Assembly (NCBI RefSeq): GCF_001586775.1
Contig: NZ_LQXS01000006.1
Location: 1-64,000, forward strand
Reading direction: 5' to 3'
DNA: 64,000 nt
Source: Sphingobacterium populi
Lineage (GTDB): Bacteria; Bacteroidota; Bacteroidia; Sphingobacteriales; Sphingobacteriaceae
In this document: one piece after another, positions 1-9,008 of the stretch
Position numbering within the stretch: position 1 is the stretch's first letter
Layout: each line of letters starts with the position of its first letter
Position numbers and translations under genes: made by a program
Notes under the pieces: generated by a model
What the model saw: only the letters and a program-made list of their open reading frames with translations
The model's database searches: none
Told to the model about the DNA's origin: nothing

Positions 1-1
1 T

Positions 2-1141
2 GAATGGAATTCTAAGTTGCCTCAGCAAGGCGTCAATATATTTTCTAAAATGAGCGCCCTGGCGCAAAAACATCAGGCGATTAATCTGGCACAAGGCTTT
101 CCAGACTTCCCGGTTGATCCAAAATTAGTGGATTTAGTAACTTCTGCTATGCATCATCAAGCTAACCAATACGCGCCAATGCCGGGTCTTTCATTATTAC
201 GCGAACGCATTGCTGAGAAATACCGAAGTTTCTACCAAATAAATATTGATCCTGAAAAGGAGATAACAATTACAAATGGTGCTACGCAAGCCATATTTAC
301 CACCATTGCTACGTTAATCCATCCGGGTGATGAGGTCATTATCTTCGAACCGGCCTACGATTGCTATCGCCCAACCGTCGAACTTTTTGGCGGGAAAGTG
401 GTTGAAATAGCGCTAGCCGCGCCACACTTCGCGGTGGATTGGCAGGAAGTTGCCGATTGCGTAACAGATCGCACGCGCCTTATTATTATCAACAACCCAG
501 GCAATCCGAGCTGCACAGTGTGGACAAAAGAAGATCTTTTGCAACTACAACAGATCGTAGTGCAACACGAACTATTTGTTCTTAGTGATGAAGTGTACGA
601 ACATTTGATTTATGATGAGAAGCAACATCAATCGGCTGTATTATTCGAAGATCTTCGTGCACACAGCTTTGTCATTGCCTCCTTTGGCAAGCTCCTGCAC
701 TGCACAGGCTGGAAATTAGGCTATACAATCGCTCCCGTTGCGCTAACGGCGGAATTTAGAAAAGTACACCAACAGAATGTTTTTAGTGTGAATACACCCA
801 TGCAACATGCCATTGCAGCGTACTTAGATGACCCAAACTATTATCACGAGCTCTCTTTGTTTATGCAGAAAAAACGGGATCTGGTAATAGCAGGATTAGC
901 TTCTTCCCGTTTCGAAATGACACCATCATCAGGCACCTATTTCCTATTACTCAACTATAAAGCGATCAGCGATCAACCAGAAATGACCTTCGCCTTAGAA
1001 TTGATCGAGAAGCAAGGCGTAGCACTTATCCCCTTAGCACCATTTTACCAAAATGCCAAAGAACAACAAACGCTTCGGCTATGTTTTGCTAAAAAAGAGG
1101 AAACGCTGCTGCGCGCGATCCAGATACTGAATGCGGTCTAA
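2..1141 (+). CDS. Methionine/kynurenine-type PLP aminotransferase (5' end outside window)
   Basis: Class I/II fold-type I aminotransferase, probably acting on methionine, aromatic amino acids or kynurenine (YbdL/MtnE-like), cytosolic and PLP-dependent. The frame is open to the left edge, reading EWNSKLPQQGVNIF, so the start lies upstream; an internal TTG at 17 is probably not the true start. Visible motifs are AQGFPDF near the N-terminus, NNPGNPSCTVW, DEVYEHLIYD, and SFGKLLHCTGWK, whose Lys (about residue 225 counting from position 17) should form the Schiff base with PLP. About 379 residues are visible, close to the usual full length of about 385. The fold call is firm; substrate is inferred from overall similarity only. 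It converges on the repressor gene with an 11-base gap. Confidence 0.85.
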   Translation, partial: EWNSKLPQQGVNIFSKMSALAQKHQAINLAQGFPDFPVDPKLVDLVTSAMHHQANQYAPMPGLSLLRERIAEKYRSFYQINIDPEKEITITNGATQAIFTTIATLIHPGDEVIIFEPAYDCYRPTVELFGGKVVEIALAAPHFAVDWQEVADCVTDRTRLIIINNPGNPSCTVWTKEDLLQLQQIVVQHELFVLSDEVYEHLIYDEKQHQSAVLFEDLRAHSFVIASFGKLLHCTGWKLGYTIAPVALTAEFRKVHQQNVFSVNTPMQHAIAAYLDDPNYYHELSLFMQKKRDLVIAGLASSRFEMTPSSGTYFLLLNYKAISDQPEMTFALELIEKQGVALIPLAPFYQNAKEQQTLRLCFAKKEETLLRAIQILNAV

Positions 1142-1152
1142 ATAGCGATTTC

Positions 1153-2160
1153 TTAGTTGCTTTTAGCTGTAGAAGAATCTCGGATCTTCAGATCGCATGG
1201 CACTACAATATGTTTTACATCGGCTTGCGGGTTACGGATCTGTCTTAGCAAAACTTTCACCAATTCTTCGGCAATGGTCTCAATTCGTTGGGACACGACC
1301 GAGATGGAAGGTTCGTGCAATTTGAATAAGGTATGATCATCGAAAGCAACCATCGCCGGGAGCTTTCCATATTTCTTATGAACCTTAAGCCCTGTAATCG
1401 CCAAATAATTGGTTGCAAATAACACCGCGTCCAACTTATTATCTTCAATAAATTCAAAAATCTGCGCTATGGCAACATCCTCTTGTTCGTCAATTTGAAT
1501 TTTTTTGATATAGGCTTGTCGCTGGTATTGGTCCAGCGCTTTCATGTATCCATCCATACGATCGCGCATTTGCGTTTGATCAGAATACAACGACACAAAA
1601 CCTATACGACGGTTGTCCGCATTTTCCAACAAATGTTTCGTAGCACGAAAGGCGCCATTGAAATTATCAGACACCACATAATTGGTCTCAACCTGCGGAA
1701 TATAGCGATCGAAAAGCACGACAGGAACTTTGTTTTTTAGCAGTAACGCAACAACATCTTCAAGTCCTTCAGTCGGCGTGATGATAAACCCATCTACCTG
1801 CCGGTCATAAAACAGCTGAATCAGCTCCTTAGCTTTTACCGTATCATTACCCATACTACAGTACAACAGGTGATAGCCGCTTGCGTACGAAAATTCTTCG
1901 ATATGCTTAGCAATATTAGCAAAAAAGAGATTGGAAATATCTTCGACCAACAATCCTAAAATCTTTGTTTGCCCGGTACGTAGGCTTTGCGCCAATTGAT
2001 TGGGCTTATACCCCACTTTTTTCACGTACTCCAACACCCGATTGGTCAATGCGTCACTTATCCGCTTTTCTTTGGCTTTGCCGTTCAATATAAAAGAAAT
2101 GGTAGTGACAGAAACGCCTAGTGATTTAGCAATATCACTAATCAGGATTCTCTTGCTCAT
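1153..2160 (-). CDS. LacI/GalR-family transcriptional regulator
   Basis: Sugar-responsive DNA-binding repressor of 335 residues. Residues 1-60 form the LacI helix-turn-helix and hinge (ILISDIAKSLGVSVTTISF, then VGYKPNQLAQSLRTG). Residues 61-335 form the periplasmic-binding-protein-like effector domain (ILGLLVEDISNLFFANI, DGFIITPTEG, PVVLFDRY, RRIGFVSLY). The ATG at 2160 was chosen because the HTH begins right after it; the frame is open 27 codons further but that stretch reads through the AT-rich promoter. It is divergent from the GH92 mannosidase gene, with 153 bases between them carrying several TTTTAGCAAAAA-type repeats, so it likely controls that gene and itself. The effector is unknown; a mannose-containing sugar is a guess from the neighbour. 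Confidence 0.9.
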   Translation of the reverse strand: MSKRILISDIAKSLGVSVTTISFILNGKAKEKRISDALTNRVLEYVKKVGYKPNQLAQSLRTGQTKILGLLVEDISNLFFANIAKHIEEFSYASGYHLLYCSMGNDTVKAKELIQLFYDRQVDGFIITPTEGLEDVVALLLKNKVPVVLFDRYIPQVETNYVVSDNFNGAFRATKHLLENADNRRIGFVSLYSDQTQMRDRMDGYMKALDQYQRQAYIKKIQIDEQEDVAIAQIFEFIEDNKLDAVLFATNYLAITGLKVHKKYGKLPAMVAFDDHTLFKLHEPSISVVSQRIETIAEELVKVLLRQIRNPQADVKHIVVPCDLKIRDSSTAKSN

Positions 2161-2174
2161 AATTGTTAGGGTTA

Positions 2175-2252
2175 TTTTTTGCCTAAAATATAGATTTTTT
2201 AGCAAAAATTTTAGCACATCATGATATTCCGACGCCACCATTTTTGCTAAAA
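2175..2252. promoter_or_regulatory. Cluster of TTTTAGCAAAAA-type repeats, putative LacI-family operators
   Basis: TTTTAGCAAAAA at 2197-2208 and its exact reverse complement TTTTTGCTAAAA at 2241-2252 form a 12-bp inverted repeat. A shortened direct copy TTTTAGCA follows at 2209-2216, and a variant TTTTTTGCCTAAAA lies at 2175-2188. All four lie between the divergent regulator and GH92 genes. Inverted and direct half-sites here fit operator DNA for the adjacent LacI-type repressor. Binding is inferred, and AT-rich chance repeats are possible for the two weaker copies. Confidence 0.5.
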
Positions 2253-2313
2253 GGTTTTAATAGTGGTCAATATAAATTTCGTAGATTTACATATTCAATA
2301 TTCCTAAACACAG

Positions 2314-4560
2314 ATGTTAAGAAAACTAATTAAACAAACTAAATTCATTTTGGCTATCGTAGTCGCATCGACTGCGCAAGCACAGCAAAAGCCGACTGCT
2401 TTTGTCGATCCATTTATTGGCTCTGCCGAGCACGGGCACGTTTTTGTGGGAGCAAACGTACCTTTTGGCGGTGTACAACTCGGACCTACACAAATCGCGC
2501 AAACTTGGGATCAATTTAACGGTTGGGACTGGTGCAGTGGCTATAATTATAAAAGCGAAGATATTCTCGGATTTACACATACTCACCTTAGCGGCACCGG
2601 TATTGGTGATCTGAATGATATTATGGTGGTGCCCGCAACGGGCCAACTGCATTTAAAACCAGCAGAATTTGACAAAATGCACACCGGCTATGGCTCTCAC
2701 TTCAAAAAAGAGAACGAGATCGCAAAACCCGGTTTTTACAGCGTGTACCTAGACGATTACAAGGTCAAAGCTAATTTGACGGCGTCAGAGCGCGTGGGCT
2801 ATCACCAATATGTATATGACAATACCGATAATGCGCACCTTTTAGTAGATCTGGGCTTTCGCATGAATTGGGACAAAGCCACAGATACGTATTTGAAACA
2901 GATCGACGAAACGACATTCGTAGGTTACCGCTTCTCATCAGGATGGGCTACCGATCAAAAAGTATATTTCGCGATCAAAACATCAAGACCGATCAAAGAG
3001 GTAAAATTCTTTGACGGCGATAAAGCTAAAACAGGCTACAATGCCTACAAAGGCCTCGAAATAAAAGCGGCTCTTTTCTTTGATGCCGCACAAGACAATA
3101 CCATCGAATTGAAAGTAGGACTTTCGCCCGTGAGTACCGAAAATGCATTGGATAACATTGCGCAAGAAATCCCGAACTGGAATTTTAAAGAAGCAACTGC
3201 TGATGCTGATGCAAAATGGAATACCACGCTCGGCAAGATCGATTACCAGAGTACCGATGATCTGAAGACAGTATTTTATACCGCTTTGTATCACTCTTAC
3301 TTCGCTCCTACGATCTTTGACGATCACAATGGCGATTATATGGGTACCGACAAGCAAGTATACCGCAATGCAGATTTTGTGAATTACACGATTTTCTCTT
3401 TGTGGGATACTTACCGTGCATTGCACCCATTAATGACTATTTTGGAAAAGCCAAAAGTGACCTCAGATTTCGTCAAGACTTTCTTGTCAATCTATCAGCA
3501 ACAAGGCAAATTGCCGGTATGGCACCTTTGGGCAAATGAGACTAATACTATGGTCGGCTTACCCGCTATTCCAATTATTGCCGATGCATTCCTAAAAGGA
3601 TTAGTGGACGAAAAAGACCACGAATTGTTGTGGGAAGCGGTAAAAACCACTGCAATGGGCGACGACTATGGTTTGAAATTCGTACGCGAATTGAGCTTTA
3701 TTCCGATCGATAGCATGGACAATGAATCGGTGGCTTGGGGATTGGAATACGCCATTGCCGATTATGGCGTATACCGCATTGCCGAGAAATTAGGCAAAAC
3801 TGAGGATGCCGAATACTTCAAAAAACGTTCGAAACTATACGAAATCTATTTTGACAAAGACGAACGCTTTTTTGTAGGTCGTTATGCCAATGGTGATTTC
3901 CGTCGTCCATTCGATCCATTGATGGCTGAGCACCGTAAAAACGACTATTGTGAAGGCAATGCATGGCAATATTTGTGGTTAGTACCACACGATGTTGATG
4001 GTTTGGCCAATCTACTTGGTGGCAAAAAAGCTTTTATTGATCGCTTGGATGAGTTTATCAACTTGCCGGAAGAATTGGACAATGCATCGCCAGATATCTC
4101 TGGATTGATCGGCCAATATGCTCAAGGAAACGAACCAAATCATCATGTTCCTTATCTATACGCAATGGCTGGCGAACATTGGAAAACAGCAAAATTGGTC
4201 AACGAAGCGATGGTGCAAAACTATACATCAGCGCCAAATGGCTTGTGTGGAAATGACGATGCCGGACAAATGAGTGCTTGGTACGTGTTCTCATCTATGG
4301 GATTGTATCCAGCGAACCCAATGAGCGGCGAATATGTGCTCGGATCTCCACGAATGAAACATGCTGCGATCAACCTACCAAATGGCAACACCTTCGTAAT
4401 CGATGCAAAAAACCAAAGCGACGCTAATATCTACATTAAGTCAGCGAAACTAAATGGCAAAGCACTTACACGTACATACATCACCCACGAAGAATTAATA
4501 CAAGGTGGCAAGTTGGAGCTAGAAATGAGCGGCAAACCAAACAAAAAGTTTGGTAAATAA
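2314..4560 (+). CDS. GH92 family alpha-mannosidase, exported
   Basis: Glycoside hydrolase family 92 exo-alpha-mannosidase, usually calcium-dependent and acting on alpha-1,2 (or 1,3/1,4/1,6) mannosides of N-glycans or yeast mannan. The protein has 748 residues, normal for the family. A signal peptide covers about residues 1-23 (ends ASTAQAQ). The N-terminal beta-sandwich carries VDPFIGSAEHGHVFVGANV and GFTHTHLSGTG. The C-terminal (alpha/alpha)6 domain carries FSLWDTYRALHP, EGNAWQYLW near residue 547 (the usual catalytic-acid region) and GNDDAGQMSAWYVFSSMG near 645. The family is well recognised; linkage specificity cannot be read from the sequence. The gene stands alone, with no SusC/SusD pair beside it, and is probably controlled by the divergent LacI-type gene. 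Confidence 0.93.
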   Translation: MLRKLIKQTKFILAIVVASTAQAQQKPTAFVDPFIGSAEHGHVFVGANVPFGGVQLGPTQIAQTWDQFNGWDWCSGYNYKSEDILGFTHTHLSGTGIGDLNDIMVVPATGQLHLKPAEFDKMHTGYGSHFKKENEIAKPGFYSVYLDDYKVKANLTASERVGYHQYVYDNTDNAHLLVDLGFRMNWDKATDTYLKQIDETTFVGYRFSSGWATDQKVYFAIKTSRPIKEVKFFDGDKAKTGYNAYKGLEIKAALFFDAAQDNTIELKVGLSPVSTENALDNIAQEIPNWNFKEATADADAKWNTTLGKIDYQSTDDLKTVFYTALYHSYFAPTIFDDHNGDYMGTDKQVYRNADFVNYTIFSLWDTYRALHPLMTILEKPKVTSDFVKTFLSIYQQQGKLPVWHLWANETNTMVGLPAIPIIADAFLKGLVDEKDHELLWEAVKTTAMGDDYGLKFVRELSFIPIDSMDNESVAWGLEYAIADYGVYRIAEKLGKTEDAEYFKKRSKLYEIYFDKDERFFVGRYANGDFRRPFDPLMAEHRKNDYCEGNAWQYLWLVPHDVDGLANLLGGKKAFIDRLDEFINLPEELDNASPDISGLIGQYAQGNEPNHHVPYLYAMAGEHWKTAKLVNEAMVQNYTSAPNGLCGNDDAGQMSAWYVFSSMGLYPANPMSGEYVLGSPRMKHAAINLPNGNTFVIDAKNQSDANIYIKSAKLNGKALTRTYITHEELIQGGKLELEMSGKPNKKFGK

Positions 4561-4608
4561 GCCAAAAGATAGGTATACTTATTGCTAAACAAGGAGAAAG
4601 GATTATAT

Positions 4609-4929
4609 ATGTCAGATTTTAGCAACATCAACGTCCAGGATATGGAAGATGGAAATGATAAAGATTTCTATCAAAATTTTAAGGAGAAATTGCTCGATGT
4701 CGAGCAATTTCCTTCCGTATATAAGTTTAAGTTTATCGTGAAAAGCGCCTTAGACAAGGAGCCTGAAATTCGTGATATTTTCAAACACACGAGTTCAAAG
4801 TTTACATTCAAGGAATCCAGTGGCGGCAAATACAAATCCATCACTGTCGAAACGTATGTCAACTCGGCCGACGAGGTGGTGAATTACTACAAGCTGGTAT
4901 CACAGATCGAATCGGTTATGATGCTGTAA
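4609..4929 (+). CDS. DUF493 family protein (YbeD-like)
   Basis: Small cytosolic protein of 106 residues from the ATG at 4609, which is preceded by a purine-rich AAGGAGAAAG at 4591-4600. The frame opens nine codons earlier, but MSDF is the better start. The core (FYQNFKEKLLDVEQFPSVYKF, then FKESSGGKYKSITVE and VNYYKLVSQIESVMML) matches the small ferredoxin-like DUF493/YbeD fold. In E. coli YbeD lies beside lipoate genes, but no lipoate gene is near here and its role is unknown. It converges on pnp, with a shared bidirectional terminator between them. Confidence 0.85.
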   Translation: MSDFSNINVQDMEDGNDKDFYQNFKEKLLDVEQFPSVYKFKFIVKSALDKEPEIRDIFKHTSSKFTFKESSGGKYKSITVETYVNSADEVVNYYKLVSQIESVMML

Positions 4930-4950
4930 TGAACACATCATAAAGAATAC

Positions 4951-4983
4951 AAAAAGGGCTCGCTAAAATAGCGAGCCCTTTTT
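4951..4983. terminator. Bidirectional terminator between DUF493 gene and pnp
   Basis: Perfect 15-bp stem (AAAAAGGGCTCGCTA, 4951-4965, with its complement 4969-4983) and a three-base AAA loop. A and T tracts on the two outer sides give a U-tract in both directions, serving both convergent genes. Confidence 0.9.
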
Positions 4984-5005
4984 GTATTGAGCAATCCAAC
5001 CTTAC

Positions 5006-7165
5006 CTATTCTGCTGGTGCAGAAGGGGCCGCTGGTTTTTCATCACGTGGAGGACGTGGCAATAATGCTTTGCGAGAAAGCTTCAACTTACCTTGTTTGT
5101 CCACATCTAATAGTTTCACTTTTACGATCTCACCTTCGGTGAATACGCCGTCCATATTTTCCAGACGCTTCCAGTCGATCTCTGAGATGTGCAATAAACC
5201 ATCTTTCCCTGGCATAATCTCTACGAAAGCACCGAAAGCCATAATAGATTTCACTTTACCTTCATAAACTGCACCAACTTCTGGTTTAGCAGCAATGGCT
5301 TTGATACGGCCTAAGGCAGCATCAACCGCTTCTTTGTTGTCCGCGAATACTTGTACGATACCTTTGTTGTCCACCTCTTCGATAGAGATCGTAGCGCCAG
5401 TTTCACGTTGCATTTCTTGGATGATTTTACCACCTGGTCCGATAACAGCACCAATAAATTCTTTATCGATCGTGATCGATACCAAACGAGGCGCATGCGA
5501 TTTGTAATCTTCACGTGGAGCAGTCAATGTTTTATTCATCTCACCTAAGATGTGAAGACGAGCTTCTTTTGCCTGATCCAATGCTTGTGTCAACACCTCC
5601 CATTTCAGACCATTGATCTTCAAGTCCATCTGGCAACCGACGATTCCATTTGCCGTACCAGTTACTTTAAAGTCCATATCACCTAGGTGATCTTCATCAC
5701 CCAAGATATCCGAAAGAATCGCATATTTTCCTGTTTTCTCATCCGAGATCAATCCCATTGCAATACCTGATACTGGAGCTTTAATTTTAACACCAGCATC
5801 CATTAATGCTAAAGTACCCGCACACACAGTAGCCATAGAAGACGAACCGTTTGACTCCAAAATATCAGATACAATACGGATCGTATATGGGTTCTCATCT
5901 TGTGCAGGCAACACTTGCTTCAATGAACGCATTGCCAAAGCACCGTGACCAACTTCACGACGGCCTGGACCTCTGTTTGGTCTTACTTCGCCCGTAGAGA
6001 ATGCTGGGAAATTGTAATGCAAGATAAATTTATTGTAACCATTGATGAATGCTCCATCAATCATTTGCTCGTCGTCTTTACTTCCTAAAGTAACGGAAGT
6101 CAACGATTGCGTTTCACCACGAGTGAATACCGCTGAACCATGAGCCGCAGGCAAGTAATCTACTTCTGTCCAGATCGGGCGAACCGTTCTAGAATTACGG
6201 CCATCCAAGCGGATACCTTCATCCAACAAAAGGTTACGTACAGCATCGTACTGTACATCGTGGAAATATTTTTTAGCTAAGAAAGCCGTATCTGCATCTA
6301 CTTCTTCGCCCAATGTTTCGAAGAATGCAGCGCCGATAGCAGCAAACTGCTCCGAACGATCGTGCTTAGAAGAACCCGATTTTGCGACAGCATATACTTG
6401 CTCGTATGTAGCTTTGAAGATCGCTTCGCGCAATTCTGGATTGGTCGGTTCGTGGCTATAAGTACGTTTTACCGTTTTGCCCACTTGCTCTGCCAATGCT
6501 ACGACAGCTGCTACTTGTTTCTTGATTGCGTCATGTGCAAAAGCAATTGCCTCTACCATTTCTGCTTCAGAGATTTCATTCGCCTCGCCTTCTACCATCA
6601 CGATATCTTGTGCTGATCCGGCTACGATGAATTCTAAAGTTGCTTTTTCTAATTCAGAGCGTACTGGGTTGATCACCAATTGGCCATCGATTTTTGCTAC
6701 GCGAACTTCTGAAATAGGTCCGTTGAACGGAATATCCGATACCGCGATCGCAGCAGAAGCTGCTAAACCTGCTAATGCATCTGGCATCACTTCTTTGTCT
6801 GATGAGATCAAAGAAATCATGACCTGCGTATCTGCGTGATAATCTTCAGGGAATAATGGACGTAACGCACGATCCACGATACGAGATATCAATACCTCGT
6901 AATCAGACAATCTTGCCTCTCTACGTAAAAAACCACCAGGTATACGTCCGGTAGCTGCATATTTTTCTTGATAATCTACAGATAATGGAAGAAAATCCAC
7001 TCCTGGTTTTGCCTCTTTGGCAGACACCACTGTTGCCAACAGCATGGTGTTTCCTTGTTTCAACACTACTGATCCGTCTGCCTGTTTGGCCAACTTTCCG
7101 GTAGAAAGTTCGATCTGAGCCCCATTGCCCATATCGATAGTTGTTTTAATTTCGTTATAACTCAT
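5006..7165 (-). CDS. pnp: Polyribonucleotide nucleotidyltransferase (PNPase)
   Basis: Phosphorolytic 3'-5' exoribonuclease of mRNA decay and RNA quality control, normally a cytosolic trimer. Taken from the ATG at 7165 ([18 protein letters not shown]) the protein has 719 residues, typical for the family; the frame extends ten codons upstream to 7195, less likely. It shows two RNase PH-like domains ([56 protein letters not shown]), a KH domain with [10 protein letters not shown] near residue 578, and an S1 domain at about 632-700. A Pro/Ala-rich tail ends the protein. It follows rpsO on the same strand, as in many bacteria, but a terminator separates them and a TACCTTTG promoter lies upstream. 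Confidence 0.97.
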   Translation of the reverse strand: MSYNEIKTTIDMGNGAQIELSTGKLAKQADGSVVLKQGNTMLLATVVSAKEAKPGVDFLPLSVDYQEKYAATGRIPGGFLRREARLSDYEVLISRIVDRALRPLFPEDYHADTQVMISLISSDKEVMPDALAGLAASAAIAVSDIPFNGPISEVRVAKIDGQLVINPVRSELEKATLEFIVAGSAQDIVMVEGEANEISEAEMVEAIAFAHDAIKKQVAAVVALAEQVGKTVKRTYSHEPTNPELREAIFKATYEQVYAVAKSGSSKHDRSEQFAAIGAAFFETLGEEVDADTAFLAKKYFHDVQYDAVRNLLLDEGIRLDGRNSRTVRPIWTEVDYLPAAHGSAVFTRGETQSLTSVTLGSKDDEQMIDGAFINGYNKFILHYNFPAFSTGEVRPNRGPGRREVGHGALAMRSLKQVLPAQDENPYTIRIVSDILESNGSSSMATVCAGTLALMDAGVKIKAPVSGIAMGLISDEKTGKYAILSDILGDEDHLGDMDFKVTGTANGIVGCQMDLKINGLKWEVLTQALDQAKEARLHILGEMNKTLTAPREDYKSHAPRLVSITIDKEFIGAVIGPGGKIIQEMQRETGATISIEEVDNKGIVQVFADNKEAVDAALGRIKAIAAKPEVGAVYEGKVKSIMAFGAFVEIMPGKDGLLHISEIDWKRLENMDGVFTEGEIVKVKLLDVDKQGKLKLSRKALLPRPPRDEKPAAPSAPAE

Positions 7166-7234
7166 TTTGTGTTCATTATGGTATGTTTTCATCATGGCGA
7201 CATACCGAAAATACTAAGACTTTTTATTTCAGCA

Positions 7235-7267
7235 CAAAGGTACACTAAATATCGTTAGCTTATTCAA
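7235..7267 (-). promoter_or_regulatory. pnp promoter (Bacteroidota type)
   Basis: On the minus strand TACCTTTG (7235-7242) matches the Bacteroidota -7 consensus TAnnTTTG. A TTG (complement of 7265-7267) lies 22 bases upstream, slightly longer than the usual 19-21. It is about 70 bases before the pnp ATG. Confidence 0.6.
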
Positions 7268-7291
7268 TTTTCTACAGTGTGCACAAAAAGA

Positions 7292-7319
7292 AAAGCCATC
7301 CGATAAATCGGATGGCTTT
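7292..7319 (-). terminator. rpsO terminator
   Basis: Stem AAAGCCATCCGAT (7292-7304) with ATCGGATGGCTTT (7307-7319) and a tiny loop. On the minus strand it is followed by TTTTCTTTTT, a U-rich tract, just after the rpsO stop. Confidence 0.85.
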
Positions 7320-7339
7320 AATCTTGTTTTTACTAAAAC

Positions 7340-7617
7340 TTATTTGATGATCTCACGTAGACCTAAGTCTTTGATGATCGCACGGTATCTTTCGATATCT
7401 TTCTTGTGCAAATAAGCTAACAATGAACGACGTTTACCTACCAATTTTTGTAGGGCAAACTGCGTATTGAAATCTTTTCTGTTTTTTTCAAATGCTCAGT
7501 TAAGTGAGCAATTCTTTTAGTAAATAAAGCGACTTGTCCTTCTGCAGAACCTGTGTTTGTTGCTCCACCTCCGAATTCTGCGAAGATTTCTGCTTTGTAC
7601 TCTTTACTTAAATACAT
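7340..7617 (-). CDS. rpsO: 30S ribosomal protein S15 (one-base frameshift)
   Basis: Binds 16S rRNA early in 30S assembly. Reading from the ATG at 7617 ([18 protein letters not shown]) gives normal S15 sequence through [19 protein letters not shown]. The frame then breaks at a run of seven T on the plus strand (7482-7488). In the shifted frame the protein resumes as [19 protein letters not shown] and runs to the stop at 7340. One extra T (run of eight) restores a 92-residue S15. As rpsO is a core ribosomal gene, the break is probably a sequence error; slippage on the A-tract of the mRNA is a less likely alternative. A TACCTTTG promoter precedes it, and its own terminator and then pnp follow. 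Confidence 0.88.
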
Positions 7618-7661
7618 TCTTGAATAATATAAAAGCGTAAATAAAAATTGTTAATTGCCTG

Positions 7662-7692
7662 CAAAGGTACTGAATCTATTACAAATAGACAA
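7662..7692 (-). promoter_or_regulatory. rpsO promoter (Bacteroidota type)
   Basis: On the minus strand TTG (complement of 7690-7692), exactly 20 bases, then TACCTTTG (7662-7669). This fits the primary sigma-factor consensus of Bacteroidota. It lies about 45 bases before the rpsO ATG. Confidence 0.75.
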
Positions 7693-7729
7693 CAACATGT
7701 TTGACGGCATCTACATGCAATCTGCCCAA

Positions 7730-8947
7730 CTATACTTTTATATAGATTTTCTTATTATCTAGGATCGCACATATCGACCACATCAGTAGCAAAAAACACA
7801 ACGCGTAAAAAAAGGATCCGACCTCGGGAGGTCCCGGCACGTGGGCACATACGTTTTGGTAAAACCAAGCTAAAGGTGTTGTGTAAACAACATTTCCTTG
7901 CTCGTTTACACCTTGCGCTATTCTAATGAGTCCGGAGATCCGTGGCAACATTCCACTCAGCACAAAAATAAAAAGCGAATTTTTCCCAAATACGTCAAAG
8001 AAGCGGGTGAAGATATTGCGTGCACCTTGCAGATCCGTGTACCAAATTACACTACCCAACGTCAGTATAGCCAAGCCGCTGGTGTAAAGTACATATGAGC
8101 TTGTCCATATTTTTTTATTGATTGGAAAACCCAATGACCAGATCCACCCCAATATCAATACGATAAATCCGCCAACCATCAGCCCGGCAATAGTTTTAAA
8201 AAAAGGCTCTTTCGACACGGGCAAACCCTTCCAAAGCCAAGATACTGTACCGTGCTGACGAATAAATTCGCCTGTCAGAAATCCAAAAACAACTTGTACT
8301 ATTGCAGGCAGCGTACTCGCAATACCTTCCGGGTCAAAAGGCACGCCTTCACCTTTGTACATATGCGCAACGCCAAGCACCGCTTTATCGACATCAGTAC
8401 CAAACCATCCTGTGAGCATATAAGGATCTCCCTCACCGAAGTATATGCACAACAACCAATAAATAAACAACAACGCCGCAGAAGTATAGATCAAAACCTT
8501 TGGCTTCATATAGTAAGCAAGTACCGAAGCTCCCAAATAAGCGATAGCAATGCGCTGCAAAACACCCAAAATTCGAATTCCTTGCGTAGCATCGGTCGAT
8601 TGTACCCATGTTTTGAGGGTCAAGCCGTCGGCAGACCACGCGACAAATGGAAACCAATTTAAACCCAGTCCGATCAAGAAAATAAGCAAACTTCTTCGGA
8701 GCACCTTCTTCCAGAATTGCGATTCGCCTGCTGCTTGCAAACGCGGCATAACTAGTGCCAGCGCATTGCCCACGGCAAATAAGAAAAACGGGAAAACCAA
8801 ATCGGTCGGCGTACATCCATGCCACTCAGCATGGCGTAAAGGAGCAAAACTATGTGCCCAATTGCCAGCATTATTGACAAGAATCATCAACGCGACAGTA
8901 GCGCCTCGAAAAATATCCAAGGAATAGAAACGGGTGGATAGCGTCAT
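7730..8947 (-). CDS. HGSNAT-like membrane acyltransferase (DUF5009/DUF1624 type)
   Basis: Polytopic inner-membrane protein of 405 residues, related to heparan-alpha-glucosaminide N-acetyltransferase. It opens with the family signature RFYSLDIFRGATVALMILVNN and HGCTPTDLVFPFFLFAVGN. About ten hydrophobic segments follow, including LIFLIGLGLNWFP, VLIYTSAALLFIYWLLCIYF and FYALCFLLLMWSICAIL. Relatives in Bacteroidota often sit in glycan-utilisation loci and are thought to transfer acyl groups to sugars across the membrane; substrate here is unknown. It is downstream of rimM, separated by a hairpin, and looks like a single-gene unit. Confidence 0.85.
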   Translation of the reverse strand: MTLSTRFYSLDIFRGATVALMILVNNAGNWAHSFAPLRHAEWHGCTPTDLVFPFFLFAVGNALALVMPRLQAAGESQFWKKVLRRSLLIFLIGLGLNWFPFVAWSADGLTLKTWVQSTDATQGIRILGVLQRIAIAYLGASVLAYYMKPKVLIYTSAALLFIYWLLCIYFGEGDPYMLTGWFGTDVDKAVLGVAHMYKGEGVPFDPEGIASTLPAIVQVVFGFLTGEFIRQHGTVSWLWKGLPVSKEPFFKTIAGLMVGGFIVLILGWIWSLGFPINKKIWTSSYVLYTSGLAILTLGSVIWYTDLQGARNIFTRFFDVFGKNSLFIFVLSGMLPRISGLIRIAQGVNEQGNVVYTTPLAWFYQNVCAHVPGPPEVGSFFYALCFLLLMWSICAILDNKKIYIKV

Positions 8948-8980
8948 TATATCAGGTTAGATCCGCTAAATATAGAACAA

Positions 8981-9003
8981 ATCCTCCATAAAAAATGGAG
9001 GAT
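8981..9003 (-). terminator. Hairpin after rimM
   Basis: ATCCTCCAT (8981-8989) pairs with ATGGAGGAT (8995-9003) around an A5 loop, immediately after the rimM stop on the minus strand. The following TTTGTTCT gives a weak U-tract. It may instead act as a processing hairpin before the acyltransferase gene. Confidence 0.6.
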
Positions 9004-9008
9004 CTTTA

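Noticed and set aside
1483..1740. Open frame on the plus strand inside the LacI-type gene
   Set aside because: It is the antisense shadow of a well-supported gene and has no family match.
4947..4987. Possible small RNA between DUF493 gene and pnp
   Set aside because: The whole signal is explained by the 15-bp terminator stem.
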